Positions 17,301 to 24,311 of a stretch of 35,209 nucleotides of DNA are shown here, piece after piece. The stretch covers positions 1 to 35,209 of the forward strand of contig CAVIFU010000017.1 of NCBI GenBank assembly GCA_963642145.1, given 5' to 3'. The translations under genes were made by a program, and so were the position numbers. This stretch comes from Stercoripulliclostridium_A sp963642145 (GTDB lineage: Bacteria > Bacillota > Clostridia > Christensenellales > DTU072). A model generated the notes under the pieces. The model was not told where the DNA came from and searched no databases. It saw only the letters and a program-made list of their open reading frames with translations. The stretch's first letter is position 1. Each line of letters opens with the position of its first letter.

Positions 17301-18952
17301 TTTTTGGCTTGCAAGGCCTTTTCTTCAAAGGTATTGCTTCCGCGCTTGATGAGGGCTATTTTGCCTTTGACGTCTATACTGCTGAAATTTATCTTGGATC
17401 CGATACCGGGAACGGTAACGTATTCCAGTGTTACGTCTCCCGAAAGTTGCTCTTCGGTATACCCGTTCTTGCGTAATTGTTCATAAAGCTCTTCGTAGAA
17501 CTTGTTCTCTTTGCCGGATACGGAATTGGATTCTTTGTAGAAGACAACTTGGGAATCGTTGGCGTAAATGTATTTGCTCTTGGTTCCGCTTATGGAAGCG
17601 ACGGACAACGCCGCTTGGTATGTAGACGGAGATCCGACGGTGCCGGAATCGGGGTTGGTAACCTTGTTGGTGTTGCCTTGGGCGCCGCCGTAACCTGCGC
17701 TGTAATCGTTGCTGGCAGCGGCTATAAGGCTGATACCGGCATTTGCGATACTGTCATAAACTTTATTGAGGTAGTCGTTATCTTCCTCTCTCGAAAAACC
17801 GCAAGAGGAGCCGAGCGACATGTTGATGGCGTCTACGTTGAGAAGTACGGCGTCTTCGAGGGCAAGCAAAATATCTTCGGTCTTACCGCCCGAATCAAGG
17901 TCGGGGAAAACCTTCATCAATACCAATTGCGTATCAACCGCAATACCGGTAATGGTGCTATCCTGACCGCCGATTATACCGGCAACGTGCGTTCCGTGTT
18001 CGGAATCATAAGGGAAAACATCGTAATCTTTGTCTGCGTAATCGTATGCAAACGGAATTTTTTCGTTGACATAAACTTGATAAAGCTCCAAGCCTTCGGT
18101 ATATTTCGAAGCGTTGTTTGAAGTTGTAGACAAAAAGCTCGTAACGTCCTCTTTGTTTATGAGCAACTCGTCGTCCGTGCACTCGGGCATATGGCTGAAC
18201 ACGCTGTGGGAGCAATCGAATCCTGAGTCCAAAATAGCCACGGCGGTGCCTTTACCGGTGATTTTATTGCCGTTTTTGTCGATGGCGCTACTCGAATCGT
18301 ATATGCCGGTAGGATATATTTCAACGGCGTTTTCAATCGCGCTCGCGTCACTCTTTGTGCTTTGAGGGAGGTTGTACGTTTCGGAAAGCATGACGTAAGA
18401 CACGCCGGCAGTGTTTTCCAATTTCTCCAAGTTGCCGTATTCGATTTCTACGGCAATTCCGTTGAATATGGTGGAATAGTGATACATAACCTCGCCTATT
18501 ACGCCTTCTTCGGTAAGTCTTTCGATAATCTCGTCCTGCTCGGCTGAAATTTCGTTGGCTTTGGCAATGCCGTCAACGCTCTTTGCGTAATCGCCTACGC
18601 TGTTGAACGCCGTAGTATAACTTTCGAGATAAGCGTCGATAAGGGATTGACCGGACAACGCCATCATTACGACAACCTTGTCGGAATCCTTGTACCCGTT
18701 GTTTGCGATGAGATACTCGGCTTTTATCCTGGAAAGCATTTGCTCTTGGGTAAATTTGTATTCGCTTTTGAGCAATTGCAATTGCTTGGTGCTGCCGGAA
18801 GTCAGCGTCGAGGTGTTTGTGACGCTCTCCGATACCGTAGAATTGTTATTTTCGGTTGCCACGGGCGCATAGTCGCCGCAAGAAACCAACGCCATTGCGA
18901 TGACGCAAGCGATAGCTACAACCGAGATAAACAAAAATAGTTTTTTCTTCAT
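11303..18952 (-). CDS. Giant lipoprotein subtilase (S8) with PA, Ig-like and LRR_5 domains
   Basis: Predicted 2549-aa extracellular serine protease of the lactocepin/C5a-peptidase type. Residues 1-25 are a signal peptide with lipobox LVSC (C25). Residues about 60-195 look like an I9-type propeptide (YHYSTIFNGIAVEI). The catalytic domain shows Asp242 (AILDSG), His319 (SEHGTHVAG), oxyanion Asn415 (AAASND) and Ser652 (SGTSMATP). A PA domain is inserted at about 505-600 (KGKIALIKRG...NAGAIACIIYNN). An Fn3_5-type domain follows (about 730-880, with APFLAFYGDW). Two BIG_2-like domains lie at about 1180-1260 and 1315-1390, a long BspA-type LRR_5 array at about 1395-2316 (I..YAF..C..L..V.IP), and a helical FIVAR-like tail at 2395-2549. 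All catalytic residues are present, so it should be active. ATG is preceded by ATAGGAGAACGTAA. No LPXTG anchor is present. The opp genes just upstream suggest peptide supply to the importer. Confidence 0.95.
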   Translation of the reverse strand: MKKKLFLFISVVAIACVIAMALVSCGDYAPVATENNNSTVSESVTNTSTLTSGSTKQLQLLKSEYKFTQEQMLSRIKAEYLIANNGYKDSDKVVVMMALSGQSLIDAYLESYTTAFNSVGDYAKSVDGIAKANEISAEQDEIIERLTEEGVIGEVMYHYSTIFNGIAVEIEYGNLEKLENTAGVSYVMLSETYNLPQSTKSDASAIENAVEIYPTGIYDSSSAIDKNGNKITGKGTAVAILDSGFDCSHSVFSHMPECTDDELLINKEDVTSFLSTTSNNASKYTEGLELYQVYVNEKIPFAYDYADKDYDVFPYDSEHGTHVAGIIGGQDSTITGIAVDTQLVLMKVFPDLDSGGKTEDILLALEDAVLLNVDAINMSLGSSCGFSREEDNDYLNKVYDSIANAGISLIAAASNDYSAGYGGAQGNTNKVTNPDSGTVGSPSTYQAALSVASISGTKSKYIYANDSQVVFYKESNSVSGKENKFYEELYEQLRKNGYTEEQLSGDVTLEYVTVPGIGSKINFSSIDVKGKIALIKRGSNTFEEKALQAKNAGAIACIIYNNIDGDILMSMGKTDHIPTISISMSDGTELAKHATGTMVFNINDSQAGPFMSDFSSWGPTPDLKLKPEITAHGGNILSAVPNGQYDELSGTSMATPNLCGIVILIRSYLKDRYPDKTWSEINSLANQLLMSTATIIRNEEGNPYSPRKQGAGLASMRNVVSTDAYLSVDGSDRVKLELGDDPDRSGVYEMEFNVVNFGEKSLSYNFDFVGMTETVSSSDETFVAETPYILGGDVKLEYVDGEGTINGKLITVAAGKEVKLKVTYTLTDADKQYIDSKFIYGMYVEGFVKLIPTDEESIELSAPFLAFYGDWTEAPMFDKDYYEVESEAHDKSIDDEDKIKADYLATTPYGSYYYNYLIPLGTYLYDIDEDLYDAIPASRDHAAVSNFLGSIDGISAVYAGLLRGAKTMNFTITDKVTGEVVYEHVDYNAQKAHSSGGSPVPYYEYLKVKSLTAGLVNNVQYEFKMQGLLDYGDGGVNTNMRNTFSIDFYMDNEAPVIKSAVYEKKYDKSKKKDRYYVTLTVYDNHYVQSVYPIIFTSSSSYTTLTDNPIPVYSEKGTDTQIKIEITDYLSDAYYDAIMENGLSFAIDDYALNTNIYICQLPGTDGEFKFTKTGDEDGSDLIILSIEEGDVVDLTDYLSSTDVNIDADKDYLKHLVWSTSNEKVVTVNEGQIVGIKEGRATVAVREQMNSNQAVLIINVKAKGAGGSLAPAVDEISTAKIKEARFAYFDTKFAYSRAAQTSEIGSTGSRTFVNSLSGGISFYPGEKVQLAYDVEPWYVKDKYAVTYESTNPQIAVVDQDGTVTALKEGSTSIILNIEGSNITPRISVTVKNPFVIEGRVLIAYKGLGGKVVIPDDEGILYIGSFAFSLYSTDNSIELTDDDYDANKIPTGNTTITSVVIPEGVTEIQKYAFYNCTGLREVAIPNDVKFIRENAFYNCTKLERVVYEKTLATNSQSKTYLNRYVYDDNGNFVFADGETPLSLTGTKVEVIGANAFAKCVNLDNMDLANVYAIGVRAFDGCTSLTHADLVQLRNTGKEAFRGCTALESVEMGENTKLSYAMFAKSGIREVELYVKDTDIPEFCFALCPNLTSVTIHNDVVNIGKGAFSECHGLETVAILGDVDTIGEQTFYDSDKLTTLTLPNGTTNIAANAFRDCDKLTTLKFAAKTEIVDITGAIFYKTGVTDFVVDENNAHYAVTEGMLTSKDGTKIIFAPVGNSFGDTYVIKDSFKAIGASAFAGANFKEVVFGGAISIGAYAFGYCSNLEKVTFAATTDTVIGASAFNGNTALTTVENLEYVTDVKELAFAGSGVKSAVIAENAVYGNGVFMGSKLQEVVIGKNAQFGLSAFRSCTSLKSVTMPTDGGVVFGAMCFAGDTSLFSIDLTKVGNGEIARETFYGCYKLASVDLTNITTIGDYAFSDCRNLGKVTTADGLEVIGEGAFSRNTENGGAPTFTEIYLPETLKKIGVGAFIGCQGLKEVTIPASLADANNKYSFGNKAEEEGEDRDFRYGDTLFMMCTALESVTLPEGCKYVGSYMFYGCTSLITVENTSKVTEIDEMAFSKTKLSSLSLSVGAFDSVKTVGYGAFASSKLGGYVNMPNVEEVGDYAFQSATFISFNAPKLRIIGEAAFQLNENLKKFDLGKNIEDIGLMPFYGCTALEVITLDGEETAETDSGYAVVDEGILYTMMKSGAYMLNSIPYAMNVSYLEIIEGTERIETYAANENPTISYVVCPDSLKLIGNYAFYKCNALTTVEFKSVQAPSLEDSYNSNITLSETDPGYDAIHNVFDVFGLELYYCTFVDIVGKKDPIDMVLPANDDISGYDSLVYEVYFGTVENSRRSDYVAMEAELNTFIESAQKIMELDAVTLANETLINQAVTAYKALSQSGTDYGYTKDEWYIMIGAVNEAKATLNNLKIKTATYKAQQIQKRVNALPATFEIGDLAMLKALISDVNSLDIRNKALLDLTKYNAFVDSYNAYCKALVAELEPFSGIGA

Positions 18953-18962
18953 TTACGTTCTC

Positions 18963-19208
18963 CTATTTCAACCATAAGTACATCAAAACCGCGACGACTG
19001 CAAAACACGCTATCACCATCAGAAAGATCGGCAGGTAAACCTCGAATCCCGCGGCTATTGCCGCCAACCTTTCTTTGCGACGGAGCGTAACTTTTTCCTT
19101 TTCCGCCGACTCCGAGTCGGATCTCACGGCGTTACGTTTGAGCTTTTCGGGGCTTCCTACGTTATCCATGCTGTATATCGTGCGCCCGTCGTCTACGAAT
19201 TTCTTCAC
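18963..19208 (-). CDS. Small tail-anchored membrane protein
   Basis: Predicted 81-aa protein, not recognised. Residues 1-52 are hydrophilic and highly charged (KLKRNAVRSDSESAEKEK, then RRKER). Residues about 55-80 form one hydrophobic segment (YLPIFLMVIACFAVVAVLMYLWL) ending in a single Lys, so the topology is probably N-in, C-terminally anchored. The start is GTG. Its ribosome binding site AGAGG directly follows the oppF stop codon with a 6-base spacer, which argues for translational coupling to oppF. The subtilase gene begins 10 bp downstream. The position suggests a small accessory subunit of the peptide importer or of protease export (inference). Confidence 0.7.
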   Translation of the reverse strand: MKKFVDDGRTIYSMDNVGSPEKLKRNAVRSDSESAEKEKVTLRRKERLAAIAAGFEVYLPIFLMVIACFAVVAVLMYLWLK

Positions 19209-19217
19209 TTTTAACCT

Positions 19218-20513
19218 CTATTGTTCGTCGATACTCTTGTCGGAGCTCGATTTATTCTTTTTTGTGCTCGCCACGATCTTGCCGAAAGCGTTTTTGACCC
19301 ACGCGCCGCATTTAACAAACCACGGCTTGACGCGCTCGCCTATTTTGACAAAGAACGCTTTGATGCGGGCGCCGATCTTGACGAAAAACGCTTTTATCTT
19401 TGCGCCTGCTGTTTGGAAGGCTTGCTTAGCGTCCGTCTTCCATTTGTTTTTGCGCGCCGCCTCTTCCGCTTCCGCCTGCTCTTTTGCCAATATTTGCTCG
19501 TATTCTTCGTCGTAATGGGCTAAATTCGACATTATTTCCGGATTATACAAGTGGCAAGCTACTTTGTGATTGGGACCGACTTCCGTTATCTCCGGTTGCT
19601 TGTATCTGCATACGTTCATACATTCGGAGCAACGCGTGTGAAATTTGCAGCCTTTGGGGGGATTTGCCGGCGACGGAATATCTCCCGTAAGTATGATACG
19701 CTCGACGCTGACGTCCGGATCCGGTACCGGCACCGCGCTGAACAGCGCCTTGGTGTAAGGATGCAACGGATTATTGAAGAGTTCGTCCGTTTCGCCGATT
19801 TCCATCATATTGCCGAGGTACATGACGAGGATGTCGTCCGTAATGTACTTGACTACAGACAAGTCGTGCGAGATAAACAAATACGTCAGTCCCATCGAAT
19901 TTTGCAGTTCTTTGAGCAAATTGATTATCTGCGCCTGTATGGACACGTCGAGAGCGGATACCGGTTCGTCACAAATGACGAGTTTGGGTTTGACGGCAAG
20001 CGCACGCGCGATACAGATACGTTGGCGTTGACCGCCGCTGAACTCATGCGGGTATCTGTCGTAATATTGCATTTGCAATCCGCATTGACGCATGACTCCG
20101 CGCACGTACTGTCTGACCTCGTTCTTGGGGACGATCTTGTGTACCTTGACAGCCTCGGCTATAATGTTGCCTATCGTCATTCTCGGCGGCAAGCTCGAAT
20201 ACGGATCCTGGAATATCAACTGCATATCCGTGCGATACTTGCGCATTTGGCTCTTTTTGAGCTTGGTAATATCTACGCCTTCAAAGAATATTTGTCCACC
20301 GTTGCTGTCGTATAATTTGAGTATGGTACGTCCGAGTGTTGTTTTGCCGCAACCGGATTCGCCGACGACGCCGAGCGTTTTGCCTGCTTGAATCGAAAAC
20401 GTTACGTCGTCTACCGCACGCAGAGAACGCTTGACTTTGCCGAATATATTTGTTTCTATGGGGAAGTACTTTTTGAGGTGTTTGACTTCCAATATCGTGT
20501 TATTCGAGCTCAT
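19218..20513 (-). CDS. oppF: Oligopeptide ABC transporter ATPase OppF with 11-mer repeat tail
   Basis: Cytoplasmic ATP-binding subunit of a peptide importer, 431 aa. It has Walker A GESGCGKT (51-58), the Q-loop region FQDPYSS (101-107), signature SGGQRQR (159-165), Walker B LVICDEP (178-184) and the H-loop ISHDLS. An oligo_HPY domain (NPLHPYTKALF) and the Cys motif CKFHTRCSECMNVC, with a later HKVACHLY, match the Fe-S-like cysteines of the family. Family members usually end near residue 330. Here about 90 residues follow: an acidic/Ala-rich stretch, then four 11-residue repeats (369-412; for example IGARIKAFFVK) and a Ser/Lys-rich end. Start ATG overlaps the oppD stop as ATGA, with GGAGG 9 bases upstream. 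The 81-aa gene is coupled downstream. Confidence 0.95.
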   Translation of the reverse strand: MSSNNTILEVKHLKKYFPIETNIFGKVKRSLRAVDDVTFSIQAGKTLGVVGESGCGKTTLGRTILKLYDSNGGQIFFEGVDITKLKKSQMRKYRTDMQLIFQDPYSSLPPRMTIGNIIAEAVKVHKIVPKNEVRQYVRGVMRQCGLQMQYYDRYPHEFSGGQRQRICIARALAVKPKLVICDEPVSALDVSIQAQIINLLKELQNSMGLTYLFISHDLSVVKYITDDILVMYLGNMMEIGETDELFNNPLHPYTKALFSAVPVPDPDVSVERIILTGDIPSPANPPKGCKFHTRCSECMNVCRYKQPEITEVGPNHKVACHLYNPEIMSNLAHYDEEYEQILAKEQAEAEEAARKNKWKTDAKQAFQTAGAKIKAFFVKIGARIKAFFVKIGERVKPWFVKCGAWVKNAFGKIVASTKKNKSSSDKSIDEQ

Positions 20514-21670
20514 TGCTTGTCCTCCGACGCGTATAAATAGCAGGATACGCTGTGCGTGTCGCTTACTTTGATTTCGGGCGGATAAGTACCGTTACAGCAC
20601 GCTTTGCACTTATCGCACCTATTCTTGAAGTAGCAATGGTCGGGGAGGTTTATGGGGTTAGGTACCTGCCCCGGGATGGAATACAACGGTTCGGACGAAG
20701 AAGACGTTATGAGCGGTTTGCTCCTTTGGAGTCCTATCGTGTACGGGTGCAGCGGATGATGGAATATCTCGCTTGCGGTGCCCTTTTCGATAACCTTACC
20801 GGCGTACATGACGACGACTTCGTCCGCCATTTCGGCAATGACTCCGAGGTCATGCGTGATAAGCATTATCGAACATCCTTGGTCGCGTTGCAACTTTTTG
20901 AGTAGTTCGAGTATCTGAGCCTGTATCGTAACGTCAAGCGCCGTCGTCGGCTCGTCCGCTATGATCAACTTGGGATTGCCCACAAGCGCCATGGCGATCA
21001 TCACCCTTTGGCGCATGCCTCCCGAAAGCTCGTGCGGATAGCTCTTGTATACGTGCTCGGGCATGGCGATACCTACTTTTTTGAGCATTTCGATACTGCA
21101 AGCCTTGGCTTCCTCTTTGCTGACGGACGGGTTGTGCGTGAAGCTGACTTCATCCAATTGGTTGCCTATGGTGAATACCGGGTTTAGGCTCGTCATGGGC
21201 TCTTGGAATATCATCGTGATGTCCTTGCCTCTGACGTTGTACATCTGCTCCGTGGGCATCTTGGCAATGTCGTACGCTATGGCGTCGCCGTTTTCGTCCG
21301 TGCCGACGTTGAAGCGTATTTCGCCGTCGATAATCTGCCCTTGCGGCGCTTGCACAAGCTGCATTATGGAAAGAGACGTCACGCTCTTGCCACAACCCGA
21401 TTCTCCCACAACGCCCACTATTTTGCATTTGGGGACGTTGAAAGAAACGCCGTCAACCGACATAACCGTACCGGTATCGGTGAAAAACACCGTTTTGAGG
21501 TTGTCTATCTCGATAATATTGTTGTCGTCGTGCATCTTCGTCGTGTATTCGGAAACATCGCGTTTGCGCTTCTTTTGCTTCTCGTAATACCGCATTTGAC
21601 GGTTGTTGTAACGAAGGATTTTACGACTGTCTTTGATGGATATATAATTTGAATTTTTTTTGTTAGCCAT
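20510..21670 (-). CDS. oppD: Oligopeptide ABC transporter ATPase OppD
   Basis: Second ATP-binding subunit of the peptide importer, 386 aa. It has Walker A GESGCGKS (89-96), signature LSGGMRQR, Walker B LIIADEPTTALD and H-loop LITHDLG, followed by the oligo_HPY domain (HHPLHPYTIGL) and the C-terminal cysteine motif CYFKNRCDKCKACC with a final SVSCYLY. An N-terminal extension of about 45 residues precedes the usual start of the domain and is strongly basic (15 Lys/Arg, 4 Asp/Glu; KQKKRKR). The first ATG is preferred because GTAGGAGGACGTT precedes it; no such site stands before the alternative Met46. It is 9 bp after oppC and overlaps oppF by 4 bp. Confidence 0.95.
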   Translation of the reverse strand: MANKKNSNYISIKDSRKILRYNNRQMRYYEKQKKRKRDVSEYTTKMHDDNNIIEIDNLKTVFFTDTGTVMSVDGVSFNVPKCKIVGVVGESGCGKSVTSLSIMQLVQAPQGQIIDGEIRFNVGTDENGDAIAYDIAKMPTEQMYNVRGKDITMIFQEPMTSLNPVFTIGNQLDEVSFTHNPSVSKEEAKACSIEMLKKVGIAMPEHVYKSYPHELSGGMRQRVMIAMALVGNPKLIIADEPTTALDVTIQAQILELLKKLQRDQGCSIMLITHDLGVIAEMADEVVVMYAGKVIEKGTASEIFHHPLHPYTIGLQRSKPLITSSSSEPLYSIPGQVPNPINLPDHCYFKNRCDKCKACCNGTYPPEIKVSDTHSVSCYLYASEDKQ

Positions 21671-21679
21671 AACGTCCTC

Positions 21680-22876
21680 CTACTTCTTTGCCTTGGGATC
21701 CATTGCGTCGCGCAAACCGTCGCCGACAAAGTTGAATCCGAGAACGGCTATAACTATCATAAGTCCCGCGGGTAACCAAGTGTTTACGTGGTATTGCAGT
21801 GCCTGCGGATCGGAATTCAATATCGCTATCATCGTGCCCCAAGCCGCTTTGCCGATCGGAATACCGAGTCCCAAGTAGCTCAACGTCGATTCGTAAAGTA
21901 TAACGCTACCGAATCCGAGCGTCATGGATACGATAAGCTGCGGCATAACGTTGGGGATGAGATGTAGGAATATTCTGCGTCCCGTCGGTAGTCCCATAAC
22001 CTCGGTTGCCGTAATGTATTCTTGTTCGCGCAATCCGAGGATTTGTCCGCGAACCATACGCGCCGTACCGCTCCAACTGAATAACGTAATCATTATCATC
22101 AATACGTATATTTGTTGATCATCGGTAAGCACTCCGGCGACTTTCCAGCCGTCAATCAGCGCTGACGCGATAAGCAAAATCGGCAATGTGGGTATACAGT
22201 TGAATATATCCACTATACGCATGATTATTTGGTCTACCCAACCGCCGAAATATCCGGCGACGCCGCCGAGAACAACGCCGAGGAAAGTCTCCAAAAGAAC
22301 GACGATCAAGCTTATGGAAAGCGATATTCTGCCGCCGTACATCAGCCTCGTAAAGACGTCGTAACCTTGGTCATCGGTCCCCAAAAAGTGGTCTTTACTC
22401 GGATCCGCGTACCTGTTGAGTTCGACAATCTTTTCTACGCCCTCGATGTATTCTACGGTGTTGCCGTTTGGGTCAACGTAAGTTTCGGTCGTATAGGTAT
22501 AGCGCGCAACGGGACTGCGGTCTACGACGAATTCGTTGTTGACGGCGTCCTCATCGTACCAACGGGTGTAGATTACCGGTCCGAGGAACGAGAACACGAA
22601 CAGCGCTATAACCATTATCAATCCGCAAATAGATAATTTGGAACGGAAAAACCTGCGCAAAACGAGGCTTATGGGGCTCATTTCTTTGTAAGTTTCCTCC
22701 ATTGCCTCATTGATTTGCACTTCCTGTTCGGCAACGCTCAGCGTTTCTTTTTCGGCAACGACTTCTTCTACGCGCTCTTCGGCGTCTCTTAGAATTTCGG
22801 TACCGACAGCGCTATTTTCGCCGGTCGCGGCGGCTTCGTTTGCGGAAAACATATTTTCTTTTTCTATCTTACTCAT
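21680..22876 (-). CDS. oppC: Oligopeptide ABC transporter permease OppC
   Basis: Membrane permease subunit, 398 aa. TM1 lies at about 81-103 and is followed by the OppC_N-type loop with HFLGTDDQGYDVFTRLMYGG. The BPD_transp_1 core has the EAA loop EYITATEVMGLPTGRRIFLHLIPN for contact with the ATPases, and the C-terminus ends FVGDGLRDAMDPKAKK, as usual for OppC/DppC. The first 66 residues are a soluble acidic tail (18 Asp/Glu, 6 Lys/Arg) not found in typical OppC. The first extracellular loop is also enlarged by a Thr/Tyr-rich segment (about 110-150). ATG is preceded by AGGTGG. It lies 8 bp after oppB and 9 bp before oppD. Confidence 0.94.
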   Translation of the reverse strand: MSKIEKENMFSANEAAATGENSAVGTEILRDAEERVEEVVAEKETLSVAEQEVQINEAMEETYKEMSPISLVLRRFFRSKLSICGLIMVIALFVFSFLGPVIYTRWYDEDAVNNEFVVDRSPVARYTYTTETYVDPNGNTVEYIEGVEKIVELNRYADPSKDHFLGTDDQGYDVFTRLMYGGRISLSISLIVVLLETFLGVVLGGVAGYFGGWVDQIIMRIVDIFNCIPTLPILLIASALIDGWKVAGVLTDDQQIYVLMIMITLFSWSGTARMVRGQILGLREQEYITATEVMGLPTGRRIFLHLIPNVMPQLIVSMTLGFGSVILYESTLSYLGLGIPIGKAAWGTMIAILNSDPQALQYHVNTWLPAGLMIVIAVLGFNFVGDGLRDAMDPKAKK

Positions 22877-22884
22877 ACAGCCAC

Positions 22885-24267
22885 CTATTTACCGAGCTTT
22901 ACGCGAGGATCTACTATCGAATACATAATATCCGAGAACAATGTGCCTATTACGGTAAGTACCGCAAGGAACATGTTGTAGCCCATTATAAACGGAATAT
23001 CTCCGTCTTTGAGCGCCTTGTAGGCAAGGTTGCCTATACCGTCGATTGCGAATACCTGCTCGGTGATCATCATGCCGCCGAAAAGTGACGGCAGAATGCC
23101 TGCAAGCAATGTGGCAAGAGGTATAAGCGTATTGCGGAAGGCATGCTTATAAATAACTTTTTTCTCCGAAAGTCCCTTCGCCCTTGCGGTACGAATGTAG
23201 TCGGCGTTGAGCACTTCGAGAGTGTTTGTACGCGTGTAACGCATAAGTCCGCCGAGCGACAGAATTACGGAAACGAATATCGGCAAGACAAGGTGCTTTG
23301 CCATGCTCGCAAGTTTGAGCATCGTGCCTGCCGCGGTTGCGGGATAGGTGCCCGCGTCTATCAATCCGGAGGTAGGCAACCATCCGAGATCGACTGCGAA
23401 TATTTTGACGACTATCGCGGCAAAGAAGTATGTCGGGAAAGACAGCCCTATCATCGTGAATATCGTAACGATATAGTCGCGCGCGGTGTATTGGTGCGTC
23501 GCCGAGGACACTCCGAGCGGAATGGCTATGAGGAATTGCAAAATCGTAGCTATCAAAGCTATCGCAAACGATATCCACATATTCTCGCTGATGACCTGCG
23601 CAACCGGCTTTTCGTACTTAAACGATGTGCCGAGATCGCCTTTGCAAAGATTGCCGAGCCACGTAAAGTAGCCTTTGAATATGGTTCCCAAACGATCCCA
23701 AAAACTAAATTCGGCATAATCCGCTTTGACGGTAATGACAGACGCGTTTTGGGGCATCAGCGTTATGGTGCCGTCCTTACTCGCGGTAAACGTGCCTTTG
23801 AGCGTTTCGGCATCGTGCTTGGTTTGCGTGGTCTTCTCTTCGCCGGTAGCGGCATCCTTCTCCGTCGTATGCGTGTAAGTCGTCTTGACGACTTTGAACG
23901 TATAACTGCCGTCGTCGGCTTTTGCCAAAACAAGCTTGTCGTTGCCGTTCTTATACGTGCCGAGTACGAAATCGGTGTACACGTTATCGGCTTCGATTGC
24001 CAAATCGTGGTCGTTCGTCTTTACGTCGCGCGTATAGGTCACTCCGTCAACGGTGATGCCGAGCTCGGCTTCCGCATTATACAAGCCGTACAACTTCTTG
24101 AAGTCGTCTACGTCTTGCTGCGTCATGCTTCCCGTTTGGATCTGCGAGCTGAATTTAGTATCTATGTAATCGTTGGGCATAAGGCGTACCAACGTGTATA
24201 TGATTATGGACACGCCAAGCAAAATTACAATCGATATCAACAGTCTTTTAACTATATACTTAAACAT
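22885..24267 (-). CDS. oppB: Oligopeptide ABC transporter permease OppB with an extracellular insertion
   Basis: Membrane permease subunit, 460 aa, about 130 residues longer than common OppB (about 310-335). The N-terminus MFKYIVKRLLISIVILLGVSIIIYTLVRLMPND is the standard TM1; the C-terminal core has the EAA loop (YIRTARAKGLSEKKVIYKHAFRN) and ends IMYSIVDPRVKLGK. Between TM1 and the WLGNLCKGDLGTSF motif, residues about 63-188 form an insertion rich in Thr, Lys and Asp with short strands (GTFTASKDGTITLMP), which topology places outside the cell. The start is supported by AAGAGAAGGCA before ATG. The 44-bp gap to oppA contains a strong stem-loop. Confidence 0.94.
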   Translation of the reverse strand: MFKYIVKRLLISIVILLGVSIIIYTLVRLMPNDYIDTKFSSQIQTGSMTQQDVDDFKKLYGLYNAEAELGITVDGVTYTRDVKTNDHDLAIEADNVYTDFVLGTYKNGNDKLVLAKADDGSYTFKVVKTTYTHTTEKDAATGEEKTTQTKHDAETLKGTFTASKDGTITLMPQNASVITVKADYAEFSFWDRLGTIFKGYFTWLGNLCKGDLGTSFKYEKPVAQVISENMWISFAIALIATILQFLIAIPLGVSSATHQYTARDYIVTIFTMIGLSFPTYFFAAIVVKIFAVDLGWLPTSGLIDAGTYPATAAGTMLKLASMAKHLVLPIFVSVILSLGGLMRYTRTNTLEVLNADYIRTARAKGLSEKKVIYKHAFRNTLIPLATLLAGILPSLFGGMMITEQVFAIDGIGNLAYKALKDGDIPFIMGYNMFLAVLTVIGTLFSDIMYSIVDPRVKLGK

Positions 24268-24279
24268 TGCCTTCTCTTA

Positions 24280-24303
24280 CCGAGGCGGGCGTGCCCGCCT
24301 CGG
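24280..24303 (-). promoter_or_regulatory. Intergenic stem-loop between oppA and oppB
   Basis: Perfect 11-bp arms CCGAGGCGGGC/GCCCGCCTCGG with a 2-base centre (effectively a slightly larger loop). No T-run follows on the minus strand, so it is not a standard terminator. Such stem-loops between binding-protein and permease genes often protect the upstream mRNA 3' end, so that the binding protein is made in excess (family knowledge; inference here). A related stem occurs between uraA and upp. Confidence 0.75.
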
Positions 24304-24311
24304 ACAATTTA

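Noticed and set aside
24280..24303. Rho-independent terminator after oppA
   Set aside because: No T-run follows the stem on the minus strand, and oppB starts 13 bp later with its own ribosome binding site.
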